From contig OY821522.1 of assembly GCA_963682025.1 (NCBI GenBank), positions 30,360,701 through 30,424,700 on the forward strand: a stretch of 64,000 nt of DNA, written 5' to 3'. The position numbers and the translations under genes were made by a program. The stretch is from Cordilura impudica. Lineage: Eukaryota; Arthropoda; Insecta; Diptera; Scathophagidae. The number at the start of each line of letters is the position of its first letter. The stretch's first letter is position 1. The notes beneath the pieces are model-generated. The model was given only the letters and a program-made list of their open reading frames with translations. It was not told the DNA's origin and did not search any database. Shown here piece by piece: positions 20,885 through 32,367 of this stretch.

Positions 20885-21699
20885 TTTGGACTATGGACAG
20901 AGTGGTGAATTTAACCTCAAATGCACGATGCACATAATTTACACAGTTCAACTTACCACCTTAAAGACAAATGCCTGCTGTTGAAATTGAATAAAAATTT
21001 GCACAATACACGTGATTTATTTGATGGTTTCCAATTGAAATGTTAGGAAACGAATAACTTATTTTTTTTACTTTTTTTCACAATTTCACAGTGAACACAA
21101 TACCGGTTTGTCACATGAAAATAACTGAACAGAGAACAATGAGTAGCTGTCAAACAATGTGTCACGCAGCGGCGCCATATACTTAATATATTGGTTTGTA
21201 GTACATGCTATGTATCAGAAATGGCGCTGTATGTGAAAAAAGATTTTCCCGCTTTTCTGTTAAAATGTTTCCTGAATTTTCTTTGCCATGAACCTCACAG
21301 AGCCCGAGACCTTTCCAACGAATGCAAAACCGTGGAAATCGGTTCGTGCGTTCTCGAGTTATAGCGTCAGGAAGGAAAACCCGACTTATTTTTATATAGT
21401 AGATATCCATAACAACTGCATGTTATTTTATTTACATAATTTTCTGCAATATTTTGTGTGGGGAAAATACATTTCTTTTGCATTAACAGAGTGTCACTTC
21501 ATTTTGCTCAGCGTGACTATGTCACAGTAGATGGCGCCACAATTTTTGTTCTAATTAGCTTTGCAATAGTTATTTCTATTTTAACATGAATGTCAATATT
21601 TTCAACTAGATATCATACAGTACAATGTAAAGAGTATACACGGGCTGGTTTTTTATTTCATACGTTTTTTCATTATTCTTTTACAAATATGAACATAAG

Positions 21700-23314
21700 T
21701 GTTAATTCCTTATGATTCGTTTAAGACAACGAATCTTCAATGGAATTAAATGAATGTTTGGGTTTTGTTCAGTAACAATATTTTCCCACCGTTTGGTCAG
21801 CAAATAATTCATACGTCAACACAATTAAACACGAGCAAAAATATTTATACTAAATATTTTTGGTTTGTTTAATAATGTTGTTTTCCCACCGTTTAGTCAG
21901 GCAAGGAATTCATGCGTCAGCACAATTTATGACACGAGCAAGAATATTTATACTAAATATTTTTGATTGTGTTCAATGCGATTGTTTTCTCACCGTTTGG
22001 TCAAGCAATGCGTGAGAACCAAGGTTCAGAAAATACACACATGAAACACACAATGTTCTGTTCAAAAGCAGCCAACACATATATTTATTTTCATATCAAT
22101 TATGTGCGTTTCCAAATTTTCTACGGTGCCCAACACAACCATGACTGTGTTCGTTTTAATATTTCGTTATTTACACGAACATTTTTGTATCATATACTTT
22201 TTGTTTCAATCACACATAAAGCACACATTTTTGAGTGTTGCTTTATTTGAAGTTCATGTTCGGTACGTGTAGTGAAAAAAAACACAGAACATGTACAATA
22301 AACAGGTTCGAGTTCAGTTATATTTTAAGTCGTGTTGTGGCTCGTGTAGTAAGAAAAAACACAACATGTACAATAAACAGGTTCGAGTTCAGTTATATTT
22401 TAAACACGACTTAAAATATAACTGAACTCGAACCTGTTTATTGTACATGTTGTGTTTTTTCTTACTACACGAGCCACAACACGACTTAAAATATAACTGA
22501 ACTCGAACCTGTTTATTGTACATGTTCTGTGTTTTTTTTCACTACACGTACCAGAAGATGAACTTCAAATAAAGCAACACTCAAAAATGTGTGCTTTATG
22601 TGTGATTGAAACAAAAAGTTCGTGATAGAAAAATGTTCGTGTAAATAACGAAATATTAAAACGAACACAGTCATGGTTGTGTTGGGCACCGAAGAAAATT
22701 TAAAAACAAACATAATTGATATGAAAATAAAAATATGTGTGTGTTGGTCTAAGTTATGTTTGTTTACATATATGTACGAGTTTTTTATTCAGTGTGTGTT
22801 TTTTTCTGAACTCTGGTGAGAACTCATACGCCAGCATAATTGATATTTATACTAAATATTTTACTACACGTGCGATTCAAATTGCCAGCCAGACAGTATG
22901 AAATTCTTTGCTTGCATTGGCTAGCGGAATATATGCATTGACTGGCTATGGGAAAATATTTTGTTGCTGCATAAACAATTTTCGGTTTTAGTTTTAATTT
23001 TTATTTTTTGTTGTTTCTTTTTGTTTATGGAATTTTATTTTAATTGTTTTCCCTTTTTGTTCATGTATTTTTAATTCATATATATAGAGCGTGAAAAATA
23101 ATAAAAATTGTCATTCTACTGATAACTATAATTGAATGCGTTGATAATATTTATTCTCTTGGTGTACTACCCTGAGAAAAAAATACTCTTATCGAAATAC
23201 TTATCCTTGTGCAACACTTGGAAAAGTAAAAACACAATTTCACTATCTTGGTGTACCACCAAGATAAATAATATTTTTTAACTTGAGTGAGGCAAACGAG
23301 CCTACACTCTAACA
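21700..23314. mobile_element. LTR-like insertion (TG...CA, ATAAG duplication) with giant palindrome
   Basis: The segment is absent from the other HINE-A copy. It begins TGTTAATTCC, ends CACTCTAACA, and is flanked by ATAAG on both sides (21695-21699 and 23315-23319). TG...CA ends with a 5-bp duplication suit a solo LTR of Copia or BEL type, though 1.6 kb is long and no coding or primer site can be tested. The interior has three tandem copies of a block around TATTTATACTAAATATTTTT (21840-22010) and a large inverted repeat. Foldback-element origin is the alternative. Confidence 0.6.
22062..22750. repeat. Near-perfect palindrome, arms about 340 bp
   Basis: The centre lies near 22407 (spacer ACACGAC between AGTTATATTTTAA and TTAAAATATAACT). 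Each arm itself contains a duplicated block with GTACAATAAACAGGTTCGAG. Outer arm parts such as GACTGTGTTCGTTTTAATAT and its complement pair with few changes. A weaker pairing continues outward to about 21.95 and 22.86 kb. Confidence 0.9.
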
Positions 23315-25001
23315 ATAAGTTTGGCATGTTAACTTTTTGTTGTCTTTATAAAATAGAGTTACCGAGTTCATCAATGAGTTTTTTTTCTTTAAAACAGTTC
23401 TACATAGTTATATAGAACTAGTATTCTGCTTTACCTACAAAATATCTGATTGCGATTATATCTAATTTTTAAAAATTGTTTATAATTACTAAAGCATTAT
23501 TATTCACATAAATACAAAATTTCACTTTTTAAATTTTCCATTTAAATTTAAGAAAATATCAATTCTAAAAACTGGAATTAAAATTTCCAATTATAAATTA
23601 GAAAATATTAATTGAATTTCAGAAAATCATATCAAAACGTCGGAAATAATAATTTTAAATTTAGAAGACTTCAATTGCATCTTTAATATATAAATTTTAT
23701 TCGTTAAACACAAATTGAAATTCCAAAATAAAAAAAACACCAAATATGTTTACATTTAAAAAATGTTTACATTTAAAACAAATATTGCCATTCAGGAGAA
23801 ATTAATAACTTTTCAGTACAGCGATTAAGTAACTTATTTTATCGTTAAAAAAAAAGAAAATTACAAAATTATTAGTAAAAATTTTAAACGATATTCGCTA
23901 TTGTTAAAGTCAGCTGTTGTTGTTATCTAAACGACAACCATTTTTGTGTTGTTTATTCAATCGATAAAAACTTAAATTTTTAGGTTGAAATGTCGTCATA
24001 CATAAATAAAAATCATAAAATAGTGAAAATATTTAGCTTTTATTAAAAAACTTTTTTACATAAATAAAAAAATTAAATAGCATATTCAATTCATTATTTC
24101 ATTTCCAAATAAATACACAGAAAAATGAAGATATTAAACATAAACATAAAATCATCCTGTCAAACACGAAGTAATTTGTTTTTTTCTATTCTTCTTTGTG
24201 TTTTTCGCTTATTTTGACAGAGATGCCACTCGTTTACAATTTAAATAAATAGAAAAATAGATTTGTCGACTGTCGTTAAGATGTATGTACTTAGTGAATT
24301 ACTTAATCCTCAGTGCAAACAACAATAGCTGTCGATATATTTTGCGATTCTCGGATCGTTGAAATTTACAGAATCGCATACAGAAAACGTTAATTTAAAT
24401 TCAATGAATTTTAGAAAACCTCAAATGATATTTAAGAATTGCGAACATAAAAATTGTTACATAAATAAACGCAATTTGATGAGAATGTTATTTATATATA
24501 AATTTTCACAATTTTTTTTGGATAAAAATTTGAAGTTTTTCAGAAAATAAAGATAACAAATTATTTTATTTAAAATGTTTTTGGTTATTATTTTGTTAGT
24601 CCATCCGACCTATATGGCCGCAATGAAGAAATATTTGGCCAGTTAAAAGAAACTATACAGCCATCTCCAATTAGCAATGGAGGTTAGGGCGAGCTATTTA
24701 ATTAGCAAAAACTAAATTAAACGAGAAGTTATGTCATATAACCGGAAACGCTTGCATATAGGTATATAACCTAAATGCATGCCGATCAGCAACCACGATG
24801 ACCAAAAAGCAAACACCGAAATAAATCCGAAATAATAGAAAAGACGAAAACCAACCCAAAGAATTGTCTGAAATAATTTGGTATTTAGTTTAACAAATTG
24901 TTTACTTTTTCCGATATTTTGTTTACATTTATTATCAATACTCAAATCGATGTGGAGGGTATCAAAGATTCGGCACAGCCGAATTTAACACTCTTACTTG
25001 T

Positions 25002-25525
25002 TAATTTTTCATTTGTTAATATTCATTTTTCATTTTCCATTTTCATTTTCCATTTTTCATTTTTAATTTTCAATTTCCATTTTCCATTAACCATTTTTCA
25101 TTCTTCAATTTTCATTTTCCATTTTTCATTTCCATTTTTCAATTTTCATTTTCCATTTTTCATTTTCCATTACCATTTTTCATATTTCAGTTTTCGTTTT
25201 CCACTTTCCATTTTTCATTTTTCAATTTTCATTTTCCATTTTTCAATTTTCATTTTCCATTTTTCATTTTTCAATTTTCATTTTCCATTTTTCAATTTCA
25301 TTTTCCATTTTTCATTTTGCATTTTCCATTTTTCATTTTTCATTTTCAATTTTCTTTTTTCATTTTCCATTTTTCATTTTCCATTTTCTATTCTCTATTT
25401 TTCATTTTCTATTCTACATTTTCTATTTTCCGTTTTTCATTTTCCATTTTTCATTTTTATTTTTCATTCTGCATTTTCCATTGGAAAATTTCCATTGTTC
25501 GTTTTAATTTTTTCTTTCATATTGG
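25002..25525 (+). repeat. TTTTCATTTTCC-type array, sense
   Basis: It begins right after the 3' end of HINE-A copy 2 with units of TTTTCATTTTCCATTTTTC. It is the same repeat class as the array at the left end of the window. Open frames here are compositional. Confidence 0.9.
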
Positions 25526-25607
25526 CGATTTTTTTATTATAACGTAATAACGATAAAAAAATATGTGGCAATACTACTAACATGAACTATGTTATTGTGT
25601 ACTTGGT

Positions 25608-25965
25608 ATTGTGAAAAATGGAAAATGAAAAATGGAAAATGGAAAATGGAAAATGGAGAATGGAAAATGAAAAATGGAAAATGAAAAATTTAAAATTAAA
25701 AGTGGCAAATGGAAAATGAAAAATGAAAAATTAAAAATGAAAAATGGAAAGTTGAATATGGCAAATGAAAAATGAAAATACAAAAATGAAAAATGGAAAA
25801 CGGAAAATGAAAAATTAAAAATGGAATATCGAAAATGAAAAATGAAAATTGAAAAATGAAAAATGGAAAATGAGAAATTGAAAATGAAAAACTAAAAATG
25901 AAAAACGAAAGATGAAAGATGAAACTTCTCAAAAACGATAAACAAAAATTAAAATTGAAAATGAA
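25608..25965 (-). repeat. TTTTCATTTTCC-type array, inverted
   Basis: These are reverse-complement units (GGAAAATGAAAAATGG). Together with the sense array about 80 bp upstream it makes a long inverted repeat around a short AT-rich loop. It runs directly into a second HINE-A 3' terminus. Confidence 0.9.
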
Positions 25966-26019
25966 AAAGGTGAAGGGTATCAAAGATTCGGCTCAGCCGA
26001 ATTTAACACTCTTACTTGT
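25966..26019 (+). mobile_element. HINE-A 3' terminus (isolated)
   Basis: It contains the subterminal repeat GAAGGGTATC, the hairpin GATTCGGCTCAGCCGAAT, then TTAACACTCTTACTTGT followed by T. This is the same end as HINE-A copy 2, only 1,018 bp further on. No HINE-A body precedes it; the inverted TTTTCATTTTCC array does. Confidence 0.75.
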
Positions 26020-26399
26020 TAACAATGTGTTTTCTTTTGTTTGTTAATTGTGTTATTTTAAGTTCTTAGTGCTTTTAAACAATGAAAAATTTGATAAATT
26101 ATAAAAATCAATTGTATTAAAAATATATGTGTTTTCTTTATATTCTTTTTAACATCATACTGTGTATTCTATATTTTGTGTATATTTGATTATTGTGAAC
26201 TCAGTGTTTTATTTCGTTAAATAGATGTCAAATAATAATATTGTACATGTACTTTTTTTTATATATTTCTTTGTGTTTATTCTTAATTCATTGTATTTAC
26301 AATTTAATGAAATGTGAAAAAATATTCAATATGGTTTTAATAATAATAAAAAAATTCAAATAATAATACTATATATATATGTTTTATTTTCTTTCTTTG
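26020..26399. other. AT-rich stretch, nothing recognised
   Basis: T-rich sequence with no convincing ORF, repeat or terminus. Confidence 0.5.
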
Positions 26400-26711
26400 T
26401 TTGTTTTTAGTTCGTGTTCTGTGTTGTCGATTTGTATCCATATTCAGACACTATTTTCCACGGTGGTGGTTTCTCCGCATTTACCCTCCGTTTTAAATCC
26501 GCCAATTTTTGCGCAACTTCACTTGTCTTCCCGCTCGTTGCCTTTTGGTCTTTTCTGTTGGTGGTATTGTTGTTAATATTTCGTCAACCCTTCGTTGCTG
26601 TCGTCGCAAATATTCTTCCACTGTTAATGGTTGAGGTTGTGGGACTGCCTCTGCTGTTTGTGTGTTGTCCAGGTCCATTGTGGTTTGCAGGATCGCCATA
26701 TAGAGAAACAA
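26400..26711 (-). pseudogene. Possible Gag-like N-terminal fragment
   Basis: The frame starts MDLDNTQTAEAVPQPQPLTV and continues EEYLRRQQRRVDEILTTIPP. After a probable frame change near 26550 a second frame gives SEVAQKLADLKRRVNAEKPP and then SEYGY before stopping. The composition is protein-like, unlike the surrounding DNA. It lies just downstream of a candidate LTR and primer-binding site on the same strand, so a retrotransposon Gag start is plausible, but no domain is recognised. Confidence 0.3.
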
Positions 26712-26776
26712 ATTTAAAGAATATAGAGAAACAAATTTAAAGAATATTAATTTATAGCCGCCGTATTAAGCGCCAC

Positions 26777-27095
26777 TGGCTCTTTCATAAAACTCGGCAC
26801 TTCAAAGTTGCCAGAGTTAAAGCACTTAGGAGTGCTAGTGGTTTCAATAAGAAAAACCAGAGCCAATTGCTCGGCTGAGTTGAGTTTTATCATTGATTTT
26901 ATTTACAAACTTAATCCTATTTATAAATAAAACTAACGGTACTTAAAGCTATTCTATTGTTTATATTTTTAATCCTAAACTTAATCCTAATCATATGTTA
27001 TAAATTATGCTCTAAATTACAGCTGTTTACATATTATAACACTTTACTTAAGCTAACAGCTGTGTAATATAGTGATGGTATTGTGGTACATTACA
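26777..27095 (-). repeat. Candidate LTR of a truncated retrotransposon
   Basis: On the minus strand it starts TGTAATGTACC and ends AAAGAGCCA. One base later comes TGGCGCTTAATACGG, which could be a primer-binding site. An AATAAAA lies inside. Its right edge cuts the RT of the non-LTR element of unit I exactly where homology to unit II starts (AGAGCAGATTGC). The second LTR is not in the window's recognisable sequence. Confidence 0.38.
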
Positions 27096-28615
27096 AGAGC
27101 AGATTGCAATTGGACGGTAATTTTCAGGGTTATTAGCCGCACCCGTTTTAGGGATTGGTTGGACATTAGCAACCTTCCATTCAGCACGGTACGAAAGGCT
27201 GAAAAGGTTGTCCAATGGACTGGCTAGCATCGAAGAGCACTGTTTCAGCACCAGTGCTGGTATACCATCCGGTCCCGGATACTTATTAATGTTGAGATCT
27301 GAAAGGTGTAGTACAAGATACTCTTTCGAGGTGGGGCAGTGGTTGATCGCTATCCGGCAAAAATGAATTTTTTGCAAAAAGTTCAGCTAAAAGGTTAGCC
27401 TTATCAACCGGGTCAATGAAAATTTGGTCATTCATTATAAGAGTTGGGATTGCAGAACTAGCATTATTCTTTTAACAAATGACCAAAAGCTCTTGCTGCC
27501 CCGAGGAGCAGAAAGAACTTTAGCGAAGACGCTGATCGTGAAAAAACATTTCGCGTCTTAGTCCTTTAGCACATTCGTTTCTCGCCTGTTTGCGTAGCAG
27601 TTCAGTGACGGAATTTTTATTTTCACGCCAAAGTCTGAATGCTTCCTCTCTGGAATATGACTGCATCTCTGCAAGTCTTATTAAACCAAGATTTTTGATT
27701 AGGTTTAGCCGAAATGTACTTTGATGGAATGAATAATCTCATACCAAGCACAATTATTTTTTCCACCATTATCGCTGCAGCGTCAATATTATTGTCCAGG
27801 AAACAAATTTTCCAGTTGAAATGCTTGAAGAAATCGTTGAGCTCGGCCCAACGAGCCTTTTCGTAAATAAAAACTGAGCGTTTCGTAGGTTGTGTTGAAA
27901 CACTATGAAGTACAGAATACGAAACAGATGCAGAAATGGTGCAGTGATCCGAATTACCCAGAGGTGCAAGAATTTTCACTTCATACTTGTCAGGGTGTGA
28001 AGTTAGAAAAAGGTCGAGAATATTTTGGCTTTGCCCTTCAATGCATGGAATGTGCATTGGTTCATTCACTAGTTGCGCTAAGTGGTTATGCGCGGCGAAA
28101 AGCTGAACTTAACGGCCTTCGGGAGTTGTTTGACTCGAATGGTGAAGCCAAGAAGAGTTGTGAATATTGAAATCGCCGGCAACTACGATTTCGCTATTCG
28201 GGCAACTCTCTAATATTTAAGTTATAGATTCAGAAAGAGCATCGAAGCCATTACAGGTATGCTCCCTTTCTATGTTTGGACTTCTGTATAGAAACCCAAA
28301 ATGCAAAATGTGTGAACTGATTTTGAACTTAGCCCAAAGTGAGTTAAATTCTGCATCATTACAGTTCAGATGTTGCTGGAACAGGTACACAACATTGTCG
28401 CGAATGTACATTGCAAGGCCCCTATGAAAAGTAAAAAGGAATAGAAGGTGATAACCAGGTATGTGAAAATCCTGTGGATCAGCATCCTCACTCACCTGGG
28501 TCTCACATAAGGCGAAAACATCTGGCCGATGGAAGCGAGTGTGGGCATATACAGAGAAAAATTCGTCCGCTGTCCACGTATGTTACAGAAGTCTATTCTG
28601 AATTTGCCTGACATT
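27096..28615 (-). pseudogene. Jockey/CR1-type non-LTR retrotransposon, unit I (truncated)
   Basis: Read leftward it has an APE-type endonuclease start (SEDADPQDFHIPGYHLLF, FHRGLAMYIRDNVVYLFQQH, CNDAEFNSLW), a linker (NSDHCTISASVSYSV, FFKHFNWKICFLDNN) and the first RT blocks (LNINKYPGPDGIPALV, WKVANVQPIPKTG, NPENYRPIAI). It stops there: the rest of RT is missing, replaced by a candidate LTR. Multiple frame changes make it dead. The homologue in unit II continues further. Such elements copy themselves by target-primed reverse transcription. Confidence 0.9.
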
Positions 28616-30112
28616 ACAAAATTAATAAAAATATAAGTCAATATTCCAAAAAAAAAAAAAACAATAGTACAAGTGACAAGTAATCGTTCTGCTGTTATTC
28701 GGATAGTTAGTAACCATTGTTATACGTTCATCACTAACGTAACCAACAGCAAAACGAATACATCACCACTTGTACTACGTTAAAAAAAAAATATGGGATA
28801 GGAAATCAAAAAATACCAACAACAATGACACTTACATACAGAAGCATAAAAGCCCTTTGTGTGGTTGAAGAACATAACATATAACATATAATATATCTTG
28901 TGTTGGTGTTATGAAGCAGAGAAAAAAAGTATTTAAAAAAAACTGCATGTTGTTGTTTTCGATGTAATAAGTTATATTGTGTTTGTTATTGTTGATTGTT
29001 TTTTTTTTTAAATTTTTATTTTGTGGCTGATTTTTGTTTATTTCATATGAACTATTGTTATTGTTGGTTGATTCTTATTGTTGGTTGCTTATTTAAAAAA
29101 AAATTTTATTTTGTGGCTGATTTATGCCTGTTTTATTGTTGGATGGTTTTGATTAGAATTATGTGATTTTGTTTTGTATTTTCTTTTTGTTTTATTTATT
29201 TGAATGTGTAATTTTTTTTTATATATATATATTGTTTAACGACACTGTAACACCACAAAAACAGAAAAAAAAAGAACGGCACAAAAAACTACATGTTAAC
29301 AGCACGACGGACAGAACACTACTTTTTTAATTTCTAATTTAAGTTCTTAGTTTTTTAATTTTTAGTTTCTATTTTTAGTTTAATTTATGAAACATTTTTT
29401 AAATACTTTTATACTTTGAGTTTATTGGGATTAAATATATTAAATTAGGAACGTGAAACAAAAATTCTTACAATTTTTATTCCAAACAATATTAGAGAAT
29501 AACTTAAGGAAGTTGTGTATTCCTTTCAATATCATGTTTTTTCTTACTGAATCCTCATATACAAAGTACACAAATAATGTTAAATGATTTTTAGCATGCT
29601 TAGGAAAAAAAATTTTATATTTAGCCTAATTTAAGTTTTTGTTGTAATTTGTCTATCCAAATTATAAAAGTTTCCTACAAAATATCTACAAAATTAATTA
29701 AATTTACTAAAATTTAAACATATTTATATAATAATATATTGAAATATTGAAAACGTACTGTAATCTTATACAATTTCATATTAACAAAATTCATATGCAG
29801 TTCTTTTGTATTTTTTTTCTTTACACATATGAAAATAAATCCATTTAGTTAATACAAAAAAACCGAATTTTGAAAAAAAATCTTACCTTCGGTTATTTAT
29901 AATTTTTTTTTATAAGAATTAATGAAATATTTTGTTTACAAAATGAATTTTGTAAGAAATCATTTACATTTACAAAAATTGTTGAAACAAAACAGAAATA
30001 TTTGAGAAAAAGTACTACTTACGTAATTGATTTTTTGGAATCATTTGAGAAAATATTCGTCCTGCACGGCAAAGTACAATTTTTACAATACTAAAAAAAA
30101 CATCAATAAAAA
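28616..30112. other. Spacer of unit I, duplicated in unit II
   Basis: AT-rich and without a gene. It is collinear with 35200-36177 plus 41788-43030. A hairpin at 28665-28776 pairs AGTACAAGTG, CGTTCTGCTGTT and their complements; the same hairpin is at 35251-35344 in unit II. T-rich repeats TTGTTGTTGGTTG and TTTTATTTTGTGGCTGATTT occur near 28980-29130. Confidence 0.7.
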
Positions 30113-30911
30113 ACAAGTAAGAAAATTATAGTCGGTCTAGACCGACCATATGATACCCTATACCATGCGTTTAGAGACCCTACCTCATAGGCCCAACTAA
30201 CTGGACATAGAAAATAAGCATAAATCAAATTTGAGTGGGATTTTTATAAATTTTTTTGTCTGCAGATATGAAAAAGTTCATATCGGATGCAATATCTATA
30301 TGAGGACTAGGCCCAAAAATGGACCGATCCTGATAATGTTTGGTAAGGACTCTTGTATTTTGCAAAAATATATACAAACAAAATTTGAGAAGTATCAGTG
30401 CAATATTTTTGTTTTTTGATAGATTTAAGTGAAGATCGGGAAGCAGCTCTATATGGGGCCTATGACTAAGAGTTGTCCCATAGGAATAATTTTTGATTAA
30501 TGGATGTAATAAACACATACAAACCCAATTTGACTAAGATTTATATGATAATTTGAATCTTATGGCAATTTAAGTCGATTTTAAAAGGGTCATTTGTATG
30601 GGGGCTAGGTCTGAACATGGACCGATTCTCACCAATTTCAATAGCGTTCATCCTATGGCCGACAAAAGCTTATGTGCCAAATTTCATCAAAATATATTCA
30701 TATTTGCGACCTGCAGTTTGATTACAAGCTTTACATGGACACACAGACGGACGGACGGACGGACGGACGGACGGACATCGTTAAATCGAATCAGATAGTG
30801 ATTCTGATTCGATCGGTATAATTAAAGATGGGTCTAGGTCAAATATTTTTGGTAGTTACAAACAGCAGCACAAAGTCATTATACCCAAACCACATAGTGG
30901 TATAGAGTATA
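30113..30911 (-). mobile_element. HINE-B copy 3, with empty-site support
   Basis: Reverse-oriented: it begins ACAAGTAAGAAAATTATAG on the plus strand and ends CATAGTGGTATAGAGTATA. In unit II the corresponding spot (about 43028) reads AAAAACAATCACAA without the element; here the element separates AAAA from ACAATCACAA. No bases are duplicated or lost, so insertion was between two A residues (T and T on the element strand), as reported for Helentrons. Confidence 0.9.
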
Positions 30912-31321
30912 ACAATCACAATCAAAACTCTATGAAAACTGTATAAAAAACAGTGTCATATATACATATGTTACACAAATTTTTTTAAAGGGTTTCTAAA
31001 CATGAGTAATAATAATAATAGTAAGTGGGCGATTCAAATAGTATGAAAACTGCCAAATTGCTTGAAAACTGCATTTATGTTTCTGAGCATGAATATCACT
31101 AGCCAGAGGGCGATTCAAAACTGTGTGAAAACTGTTTAAAAAGGTTTGTGAGTCTACTAACTACAAGGCGACCGCAGCGTCACCTCAGCCACCACTAGCG
31201 GTGACAAATGGAAGCTCAACCGTACATCTATTTACAGGTAAAAAGTGATCTAGTACCGGCATAAACATACTACTCACTTTCAAATGAATAACATAACTTT
31301 AAAATTGGTAACCATTAAGAA
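30912..31321. other. Spacer before integrase, with repeated GGGCGATTCAAA motif
   Basis: No gene. The phrase GGGCGATTCAAA followed by GTRTGAAAACTG occurs twice, at about 31027 and 31107; it is also present in unit II at 43139 and 43220. It may be a subterminal part of the Polinton-like element; this is a guess. Confidence 0.4.
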
Positions 31322-32210
31322 ATGATTTTTGGCAGCCTTCCCAAAATATGGTCGACACTGCATCGGTTTATTCAAAGGGGTATTTTAGATACACGGCAAA
31401 TCGATTTTGTGGAAATGATACAATATGCAAATTCGAATAAAGGTTATAAATATATGATGACAGTAATTGATGTGTTTTCAAAATTCGCTTATGCTTTATC
31501 CGTAAAAACCAAATCGGGTATTGATATTACAAATGCATTCAAAAAGATTATCAAGTTAAACAAAAATAAATGTTCAAAAAATCTTCGTACTGATCAAGGA
31601 AAAGAATTTTTTAATAAAAATTTTGAAAACTTAATGAATACTACACATTAACCATTATCATACATATTCAAATGTGAAAGCATCTATAGTTGAAAGATTT
31701 AACAGAACATTTAAAAATAAAATGAGGAAGAAATACAGTCTTCAAGGAAATTATAAATGGTTACATATTTTAGAAAAATTATTAAAAGATTATAATTCTT
31801 CATATAATCGACGTATTAAAATGGCGCCGAAATTAGTTACAAAGAAAAATGAAAAGGATTTGTTAAATTCCGTATACAATAATTTGAAAACTTGTAAGAA
31901 ATGAAAATATAAATTAAATGATTTTGTTCGAATAAGAAAAAATAAAAATATTTTTGAAAAAGATTATACACCAAATCGGTCATCGGAAGTATTTAAAATT
32001 AATAAAGTTTTTATAGCAAGCCCCGTAACTTATCAGCTGGAAGATTTTAATAAAAATATAATTAAAGGAGGATTTTACGAAGAAGAATTGATGAAAACTA
32101 AAACTCCACAAATATATTTGATTGAACAAATATTAAAGAGAAGTGGAAATAAACTCTTTGTAAAATGGTTGGGTTTCGGTAAGGCACTCAAAAATTTCAA
32201 AAAGTGACTT
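31322..32210 (+). pseudogene. Polinton/Maverick-type integrase, unit I
   Basis: Two open pieces and further degraded frames give a retroviral-type integrase of the Polinton group: D in RQIDFVEM, YMMTVIDVFSKFAYAL, D in LRTDQGKEFFN, then after a frame change near 31650 E in ASIVERFNRTFKNKM, GNYKWLHILEKLLKDYNSSY, a basic linker, and a chromodomain-like tail (IYLIEQILKRSGNKLFVKWL). The catalytic D, D and E are all visible, but the frame is broken at least twice. No protein-primed polymerase, ATPase, protease or capsid gene of a complete Polinton is seen nearby, so this is a fragment. Confidence 0.8.
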
Positions 32211-32367
32211 TGAACGTTTAACGCGATCTTAATATTCCGGATGGCGAACATTATACAAATTTCCTTTTTGGCCATATTGCACCAAGAGTAGCTCAACTAC
32301 TATTCTGTTCCACATATTTAACAATTTTACAAACAAATTTAAATGATTTTAAATAATACAAAAACAT

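Larger units (their letters stand above)
16224..21403 (-). mobile_element. Helitron, 5.18 kb, with broken Rep-helicase gene
   Basis: Read on the minus strand it begins TCTACTATATAAAAATAAG and ends with the hairpin GGCGAA...TTCGCC, then GGGTTTG and CTAG. The host bases are A before TC and T after CTAG. The related sequence at 51.85-51.90 kb (ATATGTATATCCATAA) is continuous where this copy is split, which confirms precise insertion between A and T without target duplication, the hallmark of Helitrons. It encodes a Rep-helicase polyprotein with several lesions. Confidence 0.95.
15197..25001 (+). mobile_element. HINE-A copy 2, full length, split by two insertions
   Basis: It starts TATACACTCCACTCC. 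The (TA)n tract and GTCCGTCTGTCC lie near 15290-15350. It ends with the subterminal repeat GGAGGGTATC, the hairpin ATTCGGCACAGCCGAAT and CTTACTTGT followed by T. Removing a 5,180-bp Helitron and a 1,615-bp LTR-like insertion with its target duplication leaves about 3.0 kb that is collinear with the reverse-strand copy at 45.0-51.0 kb (about 3.1 kb without its own insertion). It shares the 3' end CTTACTTGT and the subterminal-repeat/hairpin plan with HINE-B but not its interior. There is no transposase gene, so it is a non-autonomous rolling-circle (Helentron-like) element by inference. Confidence 0.8.
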
